Origin: CAZNNH01 sp964574335
GTDB lineage: Bacteria > Acidobacteriota > Vicinamibacteria > Fen-336
DNA length: 26,317 nucleotides
Direction of reading: 5' to 3'
NCBI GenBank assembly: GCA_964574335.1
Contig: CAZNNH010000078.1
Coordinates: 1-26,317 of the forward strand
Numbering within the stretch: the first letter of the stretch is position 1; each line of letters starts with the position of its first letter. Under the pieces are notes generated by a model. The model did not search any database, was not told the DNA's origin, and saw only the letters and a program-made list of their open reading frames with translations. The position numbers and the translations under genes are program-made. Below, one piece after another: positions 6,199-13,266 of this stretch.

Positions 6199-8496
6199 GT
6201 GACCCAGCGCCCCTCCCACCTCTATTCCCGGCAGCGGCTCTACCTGATGATCACGTTGCTCACGCTGGCGGTGCTGCCGGTGGTGGTCGGCTCGTTCGTG
6301 CTCATCTACCAGTACATGCGCTACAGCGTGCTGGTGGAGCGGCGCCTGCACGGCGAGCGCTGGCTGGTCCCCTCGCGCATCTACTCGAGCCCGGTGGTGC
6401 TGCGGGAGGGGATGGCGGTGAGCGAGCGCGAGCTGGTCGGGATCCTCAACACCCTCCGCTACGAGCGCCGCTCCGAGGGACCGACCGCGCCCGGGACGTT
6501 CATCCTCGACGAGGCGGGGTTGACGCTATTCCCGCGACCCGGACCGGGTGTCGCCGACGAGCCGCTGGTGCTGGCGCTGGACAAGCAGGGCATCGACTCG
6601 ATCCGCGGGCGGGACAGCGGCACCCGGTACAGGATCCAGCAGCTCGAGCCGGCGCTGGTCACCTACCTGTCCGACGAGAGCCGGGAGAAGCGCCGCCTGG
6701 TCCGCTACGAGGAGCTGCCCGACCACCTGATCAACGCCATCCTGGCCATCGAGGATCGGCGCTTCTTCAGCCACCCGGGCCTCGATCCGTTCCGGATCAT
6801 CGGTGCCGCGATCCGTAACATCAAGGCGGAGAGCTACATCCAGGGGGGCAGCACCATCACCCAGCAGTTGGTCAAGAACTTCTTCCTGACCCCAGAGCGC
6901 ACCATGCGGCGCAAGGTGCAGGAGGCGCTTCTGGCCTTCGTGCTGGAGCGCCGCGCCGAGAAGCGGGACATCCTCGAGCTCTACGTCAACGAGATCTACC
7001 TCGGCCAGCAGGGCTCCTTCAGCATCAACGGCGTGGGAGAGGCGGCCCGCCGCTACTTCCAGAAGGACGTCGCCAACCTGACCCTGGCCGAGTCCGCGAT
7101 GATCGCGGGGATGATCCAGTCGCCCAACCCCTACAACCCCTATCGCCATCCCACCCGCGCCACCGAGCGCCGCAACCTGGTGCTGCGAGCGATGCACGAG
7201 GCCGGCTTCATCGACGAGGCCACGATGCGGACGGCGACCGCCCAGCCGCTACGGGTCGAGACGCCGACCGCCGACACCACCGCCACCCCTTACTTCGTGG
7301 ACCTGGTGCGCTCACAGCTCGCCAGGCGCTACGAAGGCAACGAGCTGGTCACCCAGAACCTGTCCATCTACACCTCCCTCGACCTCCACCTCCAGGGACT
7401 GGCGACGGAGGCCCTGCGGGTCGGCCTTTCGAACATCGACGAGCGGATGGGCAAGCGCAAGCGGCCGCCGTCCCAGCCGGTGCAGGGCGCCCTGATCGCC
7501 CTCCAGCCGCAGACCGGGGCGGTGCTGGCCCTGGTGGGCGGGCGCTCCTACGGCGCCAGCCAGTACAACCGGGCGATCCAGGCCAAGCGGCAGCCGGGAA
7601 GCACCTTCAAGCCGTTCGTCTACCTGGCCGCCTTCGAGGCCACCTTCGACGATCCGGCGCTGCCGCCCATCACACCGGCCACGGTGGTCGAGGACGCGCC
7701 CACCGTCTTCTTCTACGAGGACAAGGAGTACATCCCTCACAACTACGAGGACAAGTACCTGGGCCTGATCACGCTCAGGCGGGCGCTGGCCAAAAGCCAG
7801 AACGTGGCCACGGTCAAGGTGGCCGAGATGGTGGGCTACAACCGCATCGCCGAGCTGTGGTCGCGGAAGATGGGGATCAGCGAGATCCCGGCCTACCCGG
7901 CGCTGGCGCTCGGCTCCTTCGAGGCCACCCCCTTCGAGCTGGCCACCGCCTACAACGTGCTGGCCAACGGCGGCCTGAAGATCGACCCCGTCACCATCCT
8001 GCGGGTTCAGGACGAGCGGGGCCAGACCATCGAGCAGTACCGCCCGCCGGTGCCGCTGCGGGTGGTGCGGGAGGAGTCGGCGTTCCTGGTCACCAACATG
8101 CTGCACAGCGTGATGACCGAGGGGACGGCGATACGGTCGCGGAGGCTCGGCTTCGATGTCGACGCCGCCGGCAAGACCGGCACCACCAACGACACCCGGG
8201 ACGCCTGGTTCGCCGGCTACACCCCCAACCTGCTGTGCGTGGTCTGGGTCGGCTTCGACGACAACACCCCCCTCAACCTGGACGGGGCGCGGGCGGCGCT
8301 GCCGATCTGGGTGGACTTCATGAAGAACGCCCTGGCCGGACAGGAGAGCCCCCCGTTCTCGGTGCCGGCCGAGGGGATCGTCTTCGTCGAGATCGACAAG
8401 GAGACCGGGCTCCGCGCCACCCCCAACTGCCCGGAGCGGATGATGGAGGCGTTCATCGCCGGCACCGAGCCGATGGAGATGTGCTTCTACCACTGA
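6199..8496 (+). CDS. mrcB: Class A penicillin-binding protein, PBP1B type
   Basis: 765 residues; a bifunctional peptidoglycan glycosyltransferase/transpeptidase. There is a short cytoplasmic head, one membrane helix at about 14-38 (LYLMITLLTLAVLPVVVG), then a UB2H-like region at 60-150 (SRIYSSPVVLREGM, PGTFILDEAG) that marks the PBP1B rather than PBP1A lineage. The glycosyltransferase has catalytic Glu185 (EDRRFFSHPG), the GGSTITQQLVKNFFL motif and the ELYVNEIYLGQ motif. The transpeptidase has Ser468-Thr-Phe-Lys471, Ser533-Gln-Asn535 and Lys659-Thr-Gly. It acts in the periplasm on lipid II. GTG 6199 is chosen because GAGGG lies just upstream. All catalytic motifs are intact. Confidence 0.95.
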   Translation: MTQRPSHLYSRQRLYLMITLLTLAVLPVVVGSFVLIYQYMRYSVLVERRLHGERWLVPSRIYSSPVVLREGMAVSERELVGILNTLRYERRSEGPTAPGTFILDEAGLTLFPRPGPGVADEPLVLALDKQGIDSIRGRDSGTRYRIQQLEPALVTYLSDESREKRRLVRYEELPDHLINAILAIEDRRFFSHPGLDPFRIIGAAIRNIKAESYIQGGSTITQQLVKNFFLTPERTMRRKVQEALLAFVLERRAEKRDILELYVNEIYLGQQGSFSINGVGEAARRYFQKDVANLTLAESAMIAGMIQSPNPYNPYRHPTRATERRNLVLRAMHEAGFIDEATMRTATAQPLRVETPTADTTATPYFVDLVRSQLARRYEGNELVTQNLSIYTSLDLHLQGLATEALRVGLSNIDERMGKRKRPPSQPVQGALIALQPQTGAVLALVGGRSYGASQYNRAIQAKRQPGSTFKPFVYLAAFEATFDDPALPPITPATVVEDAPTVFFYEDKEYIPHNYEDKYLGLITLRRALAKSQNVATVKVAEMVGYNRIAELWSRKMGISEIPAYPALALGSFEATPFELATAYNVLANGGLKIDPVTILRVQDERGQTIEQYRPPVPLRVVREESAFLVTNMLHSVMTEGTAIRSRRLGFDVDAAGKTGTTNDTRDAWFAGYTPNLLCVVWVGFDDNTPLNLDGARAALPIWVDFMKNALAGQESPPFSVPAEGIVFVEIDKETGLRATPNCPERMMEAFIAGTEPMEMCFYH

Positions 8497-8521
8497 GGCG
8501 CTCCCCTGGGCCCGACCTTCC

Positions 8522-8550
8522 TTGACGCGGGAGGCCCCCGCGGCTAGACT
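8522..8550 (+). promoter_or_regulatory. Predicted promoter for tRNA-Val and yhhQ
   Basis: TTGACG (8522-8527), 17-bp spacer, TAGACT (8545-8550). The predicted start, near 8557, is six bases before the mature tRNA 5' end. It is one of the best housekeeping promoters in the window. Confidence 0.6.
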
Positions 8551-8562
8551 CGGGAGCTACTT

Positions 8563-8637
8563 GGGCGCTTAACTCAGCGGTAGAGTGCCACCTTCACACG
8601 GTGGAAGTCGCAGGTTCAAATCCTGCAGCGCCCACCA
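8563..8637 (+). tRNA. tRNA-Val (anticodon CAC)
   Basis: Full cloverleaf: acceptor GGGCGCT (8563-8569) pairs with AGCGCCC (8627-8633), discriminator A, encoded CCA (8635-8637). D arm ACTC/GAGT with loop AGCGGTA, anticodon stem CCACC/GGTGG around loop TTCACAC (anticodon CAC at 8595-8597), and T arm GCAGG-TTCAAAT-CCTGC. It reads GUG valine codons. It has its own promoter just upstream and a transporter gene 23 bp downstream. Confidence 0.97.
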
Positions 8638-8660
8638 TTCTGCGTTCTCCTGGCACTCCC

Positions 8661-9356
8661 TTGACCCCGAGCGGACCGGCGCGGCGCGTCTACCGATACT
8701 ACGACCTGGTGATGGCCACCTTCGTCACCGTGCTGCTCTGCGCCAACCTGATCGGGGCCTCGAAGTTCTGCTCGATCGGCGGGCTCACCTTCACCGCCGG
8801 GGTGCTCTTCTTCCCCATCAGCTACATCTTCGGCGACGTGCTGACCGAGGTATACGGCTACGCGCGGGCTCGACGTGTGGTCTGGGCCGGCTTCGCCGCC
8901 CAGGTCTTTGCGGCCTTCATGACCTTCTCGGTGCTTCAGATACCGTCGGCGCCGGGATGGCCCCACCAGGATGCCTACCAGGTGGTGTTCGGCGGCACCC
9001 CGCGCATCGTCGTGGCCTCGCTGCTGGCCTACTTCTGCGGGGAGTTCTGCAACTCGTACGTGCTGGCCAAGATGAAGGTGAGAAGCCAGGGGCGCGCGCT
9101 GTGGGCCCGCACCATCGGCTCCACCATCGTGGGCGAGGCGGTCGACTCGCTGATCTTCTACCCGACGGCGTTCCTGGGCTCCCAGAGCCTGGACCTGGTG
9201 CTGGGCGTGCTGTGGGGCAACTACCTGCTCAAGGTGGCGTGGGAGATCGTGATGACGCCTCTCACCTACCGGATCGTGGGCTTCCTCAAGCGGGCCGAGC
9301 AGGAGGACTACTTCGACCGGGACACGGATTTCACACCCTTCTCGCTCGAGACCTGA
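8661..9356 (+). CDS. yhhQ: Queuosine-precursor transporter, YhhQ/DUF165 family
   Basis: 231 residues from TTG 8661, an integral membrane protein with about six hydrophobic segments. The family signatures are YRYYDLVMATFVTVLLCANLI near the start, FPISYIFGDVLTEVYGY, FCGEFCNSYVLAKMK and EAVDSLIFYPTAFLG. Family members import preQ0/preQ1 for queuosine modification of tRNAs with GUN anticodons. The start is set by family length: the frame extends back into the tRNA (GTG 8601), which cannot be right, while ATG 8712 would remove the conserved YRYYDL. No Shine-Dalgarno sequence is visible before 8661. It probably shares the tRNA promoter, so tRNA 3' processing would create its mRNA 5' end. Confidence 0.88.
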   Translation: MTPSGPARRVYRYYDLVMATFVTVLLCANLIGASKFCSIGGLTFTAGVLFFPISYIFGDVLTEVYGYARARRVVWAGFAAQVFAAFMTFSVLQIPSAPGWPHQDAYQVVFGGTPRIVVASLLAYFCGEFCNSYVLAKMKVRSQGRALWARTIGSTIVGEAVDSLIFYPTAFLGSQSLDLVLGVLWGNYLLKVAWEIVMTPLTYRIVGFLKRAEQEDYFDRDTDFTPFSLET

Positions 9357-9381
9357 AGGCCCGTGCTAGGATGCCGGAGCG

Positions 9382-10053
9382 ATGGCCTCCGGCGCCTGGG
9401 ATTGCCCCCGATGTCAGCGCCATGTCCCGGCCCGCATCTCGGTCTGCCGCTGCGGGTACCAGAGAGAAGGGTCGGCCCTGGCCGCCACGTCCGAAAGCCC
9501 GCCTCCGGCCCGGCCCTCGGCCCTTCCGTCTGCGCCACCTGCGGCCCCCACGGCCCGTGCCACGCCACCGCCGGCCCGGCCCTCGGCTCCCCCGGCCCAA
9601 GCCGCTCCACCGCCGGCCCCGCCGCACCCCGGGCCTGCCGCTCCGGGCCCGGCTCGGATGCCTCGGCCCGCCCCCACCGCGCCGGCTCGACGAACGCCGC
9701 CAGCGGTCCCCAGGCCGAGACCCGCGGTCCCGGCCCGCCGGCCCCCGGCTCGTCCCGTGGAACGGCCAACGCCTCGCCGGCGGCAGCCGCCGACGGCACT
9801 GGAGGGAGGCCCCGGGTTCTGGGATTCGTTGCGGGAGCTGGGCTGGCAGACCTGGGCGCTCATGGCCGTGCTGCTGCTTATGGGGGTGCTGGCCGTGTGG
9901 CGGCTCTCCCAGCCGACGCCGCGGCGGCCGTCCCTACCGCTCCTGGGCACGATGGATCCGGACCGGCCGCCCACGCCCACGGCCACCCCGACGCCGCCCC
10001 CCAACGCCGACGCCAGGAGCAGAGCGGACCGGCTGCGGCCCCGGAGGCGCTAG
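9382..10053 (+). CDS. Zinc-ribbon, proline-rich single-pass membrane protein of unknown function
   Basis: 223 residues. The N-terminus is a short zinc ribbon with Cys8-x2-Cys11 and Cys22-x-Cys24 (CPRCQ...CRCGY). Then comes a long Pro/Ala/Arg low-complexity stretch (about 30-145), a hydrophobic helix at about 158-175 (WALMAVLLLMGVLAVW) and a Thr/Pro tail ending in basic residues. The coding DNA of the Pro-rich part repeats CCGGCCCGGCCCTCGGC (near 9507 and 9571), suggesting slippage growth. Topology would put the zinc ribbon and linker in the cytoplasm. No function can be assigned. Its TAG shares CTAG with the stop of the convergent homoserine dehydrogenase gene. Confidence 0.7.
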   Translation: MASGAWDCPRCQRHVPARISVCRCGYQREGSALAATSESPPPARPSALPSAPPAAPTARATPPPARPSAPPAQAAPPPAPPHPGPAAPGPARMPRPAPTAPARRTPPAVPRPRPAVPARRPPARPVERPTPRRRQPPTALEGGPGFWDSLRELGWQTWALMAVLLLMGVLAVWRLSQPTPRRPSLPLLGTMDPDRPPTPTATPTPPPNADARSRADRLRPRRR

Positions 10054-11177
10054 ACGCGACGTCGGGATCGGGGGGCGGGAGCCCCCCGCCTGATTGCGGC
10101 GACCGAACTTGCCTCGGGCCCGAGCGGGGTCACGATGGCGAGCAGGTCGGAGAGAAGCGCGTAGGCGGTCTGGTCGATGCCGCCGGCGCCTTCCCAGATG
10201 CCGATCTCGCCCATCAGGTCGGTCTCCAGGACCAGCACGCCGTCGGATCCCGCCGAAACCAGCAGATCCCCCGCCCCTAGAGCCTCCGGCGCCACCTTGA
10301 CCCTCACCCCGTCCTTTCCCCGCGAGCCGCGCACCACCAGGCGGACTCGACGGCCGGCGCGCGCCGCGGCGCGCACCTGAGCGGGCGTGAAGGCCCCGAT
10401 CCCGGTCCGCTGCACCTGTGGCGGAAGCACGCTCGCGCCCATCAGGGCATTGGCCAGGGCACAGCCCTTGACGGCGGCATCCCAGCCCTCGAGGTCGTAG
10501 CTCGGGTCCGCCTCGGTCACGCCCGCAGCCTGGGCCTCCCGGAGCGCGGCCGCCGGGGTCACGCCCTGTTCCACCCGAGAGAGGATCCGGGTGGTGGTGC
10601 TGTTCAGCACGCCGCGGAAGCCCAGGATCGTCACCGCCGGTAGGCAACGACGCACCAGGTTGAAGACGGGCGTGCCATCCATCACCGCCCCCTCGAAGCG
10701 GAGCTCGACCCCTTGGCGATACGAGAGGCGCTGAAGCGGACGTAGCGCGAAGGCCACCGGTCCCTTGTTCGCCGTGACCACGTGGAGCCCCCTGCGAAGG
10801 GCAGCTCGAACATGGGTGACCGCCGGCTCACCGGCGTGCGGGTCGAGCGGCGTCAGCTCCATCAGCACGTCGGCGGGGACCTTCCGGATCAGCTCCGTCG
10901 CCGACGCAACGGCTCGACCAGCCCCCACCGCCGCCAGGGATCGGTGCTCGTGCACCGCGCGGAGGCAACGGCGGAGGGGCAGCCCCTCGGCGGCGATCCG
11001 GCAGCCGTGCCTGGCAGTGGCGATACCGGTGACGGACGCCTCGAACCCCGCGGCCCGCAGCGTCCGGCCGTAGGGGCCGACGAGAAGCTCCGCGAACCGA
11101 CGCCCCACGGCCCCGAAGCCGAGGAGGGCCAGCCGGAGGGGCCGACGTCTCGTGGAAGCGGTCGCCACGGCCCGCAT
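10050..11177 (-). CDS. hom: Homoserine dehydrogenase, short form without ACT domain
   Basis: 375 residues. It reduces aspartate semialdehyde to homoserine with NAD(P)H in threonine and methionine synthesis. The Rossmann motif GFGAVGR is at 20-26, with VTANKGP of the nucleotide/substrate region and the catalytic signature DPSYDLEGWDAAVKGCALAN, including the conserved Asp and Lys. There is no C-terminal ACT domain and no fused aspartokinase, so feedback control by threonine through ACT is not expected. ATG 11177 gives the normal start just before the Rossmann fold; the frame runs further back to 11516, but that extension lies over the divergent lipoprotein gene. It ends with a 4-bp CTAG overlap with the convergent gene. 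Confidence 0.93.
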   Translation of the reverse strand: MRAVATASTRRRPLRLALLGFGAVGRRFAELLVGPYGRTLRAAGFEASVTGIATARHGCRIAAEGLPLRRCLRAVHEHRSLAAVGAGRAVASATELIRKVPADVLMELTPLDPHAGEPAVTHVRAALRRGLHVVTANKGPVAFALRPLQRLSYRQGVELRFEGAVMDGTPVFNLVRRCLPAVTILGFRGVLNSTTTRILSRVEQGVTPAAALREAQAAGVTEADPSYDLEGWDAAVKGCALANALMGASVLPPQVQRTGIGAFTPAQVRAAARAGRRVRLVVRGSRGKDGVRVKVAPEALGAGDLLVSAGSDGVLVLETDLMGEIGIWEGAGGIDQTAYALLSDLLAIVTPLGPEASSVAAIRRGAPAPRSRRRV

Positions 11178-11190
11178 TCTAGCTCGTATC

Positions 11191-11219
11191 TTGATCACGA
11201 CCGCCGGCGAAGGTACCAT
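11191..11219 (+). promoter_or_regulatory. Predicted promoter for the lipoprotein gene
   Basis: TTGATC (11191-11196), 17-bp spacer, TACCAT (11214-11219). The predicted start is 11226, which is exactly where a perfect 7-bp stem-loop begins, leaving a leader of about 90 bases. Confidence 0.4.
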
Positions 11220-11225
11220 GCCAAG

Positions 11226-11246
11226 TTCCCCCTCGACGCGGGGGAA
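11226..11246 (+). other. Stem-loop at the predicted mRNA 5' end
   Basis: TTCCCCC (11226-11232), 7-base loop, GGGGGAA (11240-11246). If the promoter call is right the stem caps the 5' end of the transcript, where such stems protect mRNA from decay. It was compared with common riboswitch cores (cobalamin, GEMM) without a match. Confidence 0.4.
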
Positions 11247-11316
11247 ATCGAGCCGGATGGGAGCGGGGCCAGCCTGCCCCGGCACGAGACCTTTCTGGCC
11301 GGAGGACATGTACCGA

Positions 11317-12204
11317 ATGCGATCCAGCACTGTTAGATTCCTGGCCGCCGCATCTGCTCTCGCCTTTCTCGCCGCCTGTGGCGGCGGCGGCACCACCACG
11401 GCGCCCTCGGGACCCGTCAATACCCCGACCCCCACCCCGACGGCCACCCCGGAGCCGACACCGACGCCGGTCCAGGCCCCCCCACCGCTGCTTCCCAGCC
11501 TGGAGGCCTGCCCCATCGGCGTGGGCTCCTACTACACCACGTGCAACCGCACCAACCCGGAGCTGCTCGGTGACGTCGAGACCGCCATCGCGGAGTCGGT
11601 CAACGACTACCCGACGATGTTCGACCAGGACGACGTGGCCGGCCCGGGCGGGTTCAGGGTGCTGGACCCCGAGGGCTTCGTGACCAGCGTGGTGGGCAAG
11701 CTGCGCCAGGCGGGCTTCTGCGCTGACTTCGACGGCATCGAGGTCCAGATCAAGAACACCAACGACTTCAGCGAGCAGTACGACATCCTCCTCTCGTCCG
11801 AGCACATCTGGCGCGGGGGCGGCTCGTATCGTTCCACCTGCAACCCGGCGGCCTTCCCGGTCAACCCGGCCCAGGCGATCTCGATCATCCGGGTGGCCTT
11901 CTACGCGATGGTCTGTTCGGAGGGCCTGACGCTGCCCGGGTTGAACACGGGTGTGCTGTACGTCGGGTGCGTCGGCAACGCCACCGCCACGCCCAAGGAC
12001 GCGTTGGGCGACGACGTCCCCGCCCACATCCACGGCCCCGACATCGAGTGGAACGTGCGCCGGGGAGGGGGCGACATCGTCGAGGTGAACGACGTGCGGA
12101 ACCAGCCCTTCAACAAGCGGATCCGCGGCCTGCAGCCCGGGGACTTCCAGGTCTGCGCCACGGTGCAGGGCGTCGAGGGCTGCCTGAACGGGCGCGTGGA
12201 GTGA
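11317..12204 (+). CDS. Cysteine-rich secreted lipoprotein of unknown function
   Basis: 295 residues. The signal sequence ends in lipobox LAAC with Cys21 as the lipidated residue, then a GGGG stretch and a Thr/Pro linker (to about residue 60) that would tether a globular domain of about 235 residues to the membrane. The domain has nine or more cysteines (ACPIG, TTCNRT, GFCADF, STCNP, MVCSE, VGCVG, QVCATV, EGCLNG), suggesting disulfides. No known family was recognised. ATG 11317 is preferred because GGAGGA (11301-11306) is ten bases upstream; ATG 11308 is too close to it. It has its own predicted promoter and a gap of 21 bp to the next gene, so it may be co-transcribed with the cyclic-nucleotide-binding protein. 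Confidence 0.8.
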   Translation: MRSSTVRFLAAASALAFLAACGGGGTTTAPSGPVNTPTPTPTATPEPTPTPVQAPPPLLPSLEACPIGVGSYYTTCNRTNPELLGDVETAIAESVNDYPTMFDQDDVAGPGGFRVLDPEGFVTSVVGKLRQAGFCADFDGIEVQIKNTNDFSEQYDILLSSEHIWRGGGSYRSTCNPAAFPVNPAQAISIIRVAFYAMVCSEGLTLPGLNTGVLYVGCVGNATATPKDALGDDVPAHIHGPDIEWNVRRGGGDIVEVNDVRNQPFNKRIRGLQPGDFQVCATVQGVEGCLNGRVE

Positions 12205-12225
12205 CCGAAAGAGGCTGAGGGGGCC

Positions 12226-13266
12226 ATGGGGTGGTTCGGCGGCAGCAACGATGTCGGCGAGCTGGTGGCCCGCCGCAAGTTCGACCGGGCGATCGAGGTC
12301 CTCGAGCAACAGCTCGAGGGGCAACCCCACGACCTGCACCTGCGCAAGCAGCTCGGCGACGTCCTGATCCTGGCCGGGCGCGACCTGGAGGCCGTCCCCC
12401 TGCTGCGGGAGCTGGCTGACGCCCACGCGTCACAGGGGGAGGCCGGCAAGGCGATCGCGCTCCTGAAGAAGATCGAGCGGATCCAGCCGGGCCGCTCCGA
12501 CGTGGAGTCCCGGCTGGCCCGGCTGATCAAGGGCAAGGGGAAGCCCTCCGCCGCCACTCGGGGCGGCGCCTACCAGCCGCGGGAGGGTCTGTCGGCCGAG
12601 GGCTACGAGCCGGCGGGGGCTCTCTTCTCCGCCGAGCATTTCGAGCAGCAGGCGGAGGCACCGCCCTCGCACGAGGAGCGGATCGAGGCGGCGCGTCGAG
12701 CCACCTGGGTGCCGTCCACACGGGCCGACGAGACCTCGCCCGAGCCGCTGCCCGCCGTCCCGCCGCCGCAGGAGCCAGAGCCGCTGGCCCGTGGCCAGAT
12801 CCTCGAATCGATCGAAGAGGTGATGAAAGATCCTGCCCAGGCGGCCGTGGTGGCGCCCAGCCAGCCCGCGGTGGTGGCGACGCCACTCTTCGAGGGGTTC
12901 TCGCAGGAGGAGCTGCTGGCGGTGATGCACGGGCTGCGGCTGCTGGTCTTCGAGCCCGGGGACATCATCATCACCGAGGGGGATGCTGGGGACAGCCTGT
13001 TCATCCTCACCACCGGCACCGTCAAGGCCTTCGTCAAGCTGGCCGATCGGTCCGGCCAGCGGCTGCTGCGAACGATGAGCGACGGGTCCTTCTTCGGTGA
13101 GATCTCGATCCTCTCGGGCAAGCCGCGCACCGCGACGGTGACGGCGGCCACCGCTTGCGAGCTGCTGGAGCTGGACCGAGCCACGCTCGAGGAGATCAAG
13201 AGGGACCATCCCCGAGTCCAGAAGGTGCTCGAGGACTTCTACATCCAGCGCGCCGCCGGCGACTAG
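12226..13266 (+). CDS. TPR-like repeat plus cyclic-nucleotide-binding domain protein
   Basis: 346 residues. About 10-95 is a helical-repeat region resembling TPRs (FDRAIEVLEQQL, LHLRKQLGDVLILAGRDLEAVPLLRELA, GKAIALLKKIERIQP). An acidic/proline linker follows. About 218-335 is a CRP-type cyclic-nucleotide-binding domain (TPLFEGFSQEELL, FEPGDIIITEGD) with the phosphate-binding cassette FFGEISILSGKPRTATV, including the Glu and Arg that hold cyclic nucleotides. There is no DNA-binding helix, so it is a cytosolic cNMP-responsive adaptor rather than a CRP regulator. It is a paralogue of the convergent gene and ends with a CTAG overlap with it. Whether the ligand is cAMP or cGMP, and what it binds, are unknown. 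Confidence 0.85.
   Translation: MGWFGGSNDVGELVARRKFDRAIEVLEQQLEGQPHDLHLRKQLGDVLILAGRDLEAVPLLRELADAHASQGEAGKAIALLKKIERIQPGRSDVESRLARLIKGKGKPSAATRGGAYQPREGLSAEGYEPAGALFSAEHFEQQAEAPPSHEERIEAARRATWVPSTRADETSPEPLPAVPPPQEPEPLARGQILESIEEVMKDPAQAAVVAPSQPAVVATPLFEGFSQEELLAVMHGLRLLVFEPGDIIITEGDAGDSLFILTTGTVKAFVKLADRSGQRLLRTMSDGSFFGEISILSGKPRTATVTAATACELLELDRATLEEIKRDHPRVQKVLEDFYIQRAAGD

Noticed and set aside
8601..8660. yhhQ start at GTG inside tRNA-Val
   Set aside because: The bases belong to the tRNA, which would be cut from the transcript; the family length fits a start at 8661.
11226..11316. Riboswitch in the lipoprotein leader
   Set aside because: No match to the conserved cores of cobalamin or c-di-GMP (GEMM) riboswitches that I could recognise; only a simple stem is supported.
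11178..11516. N-terminal extension of homoserine dehydrogenase
   Set aside because: The extra 113 residues are low-complexity and overlap the divergent lipoprotein gene with its lipobox and ribosome-binding site.
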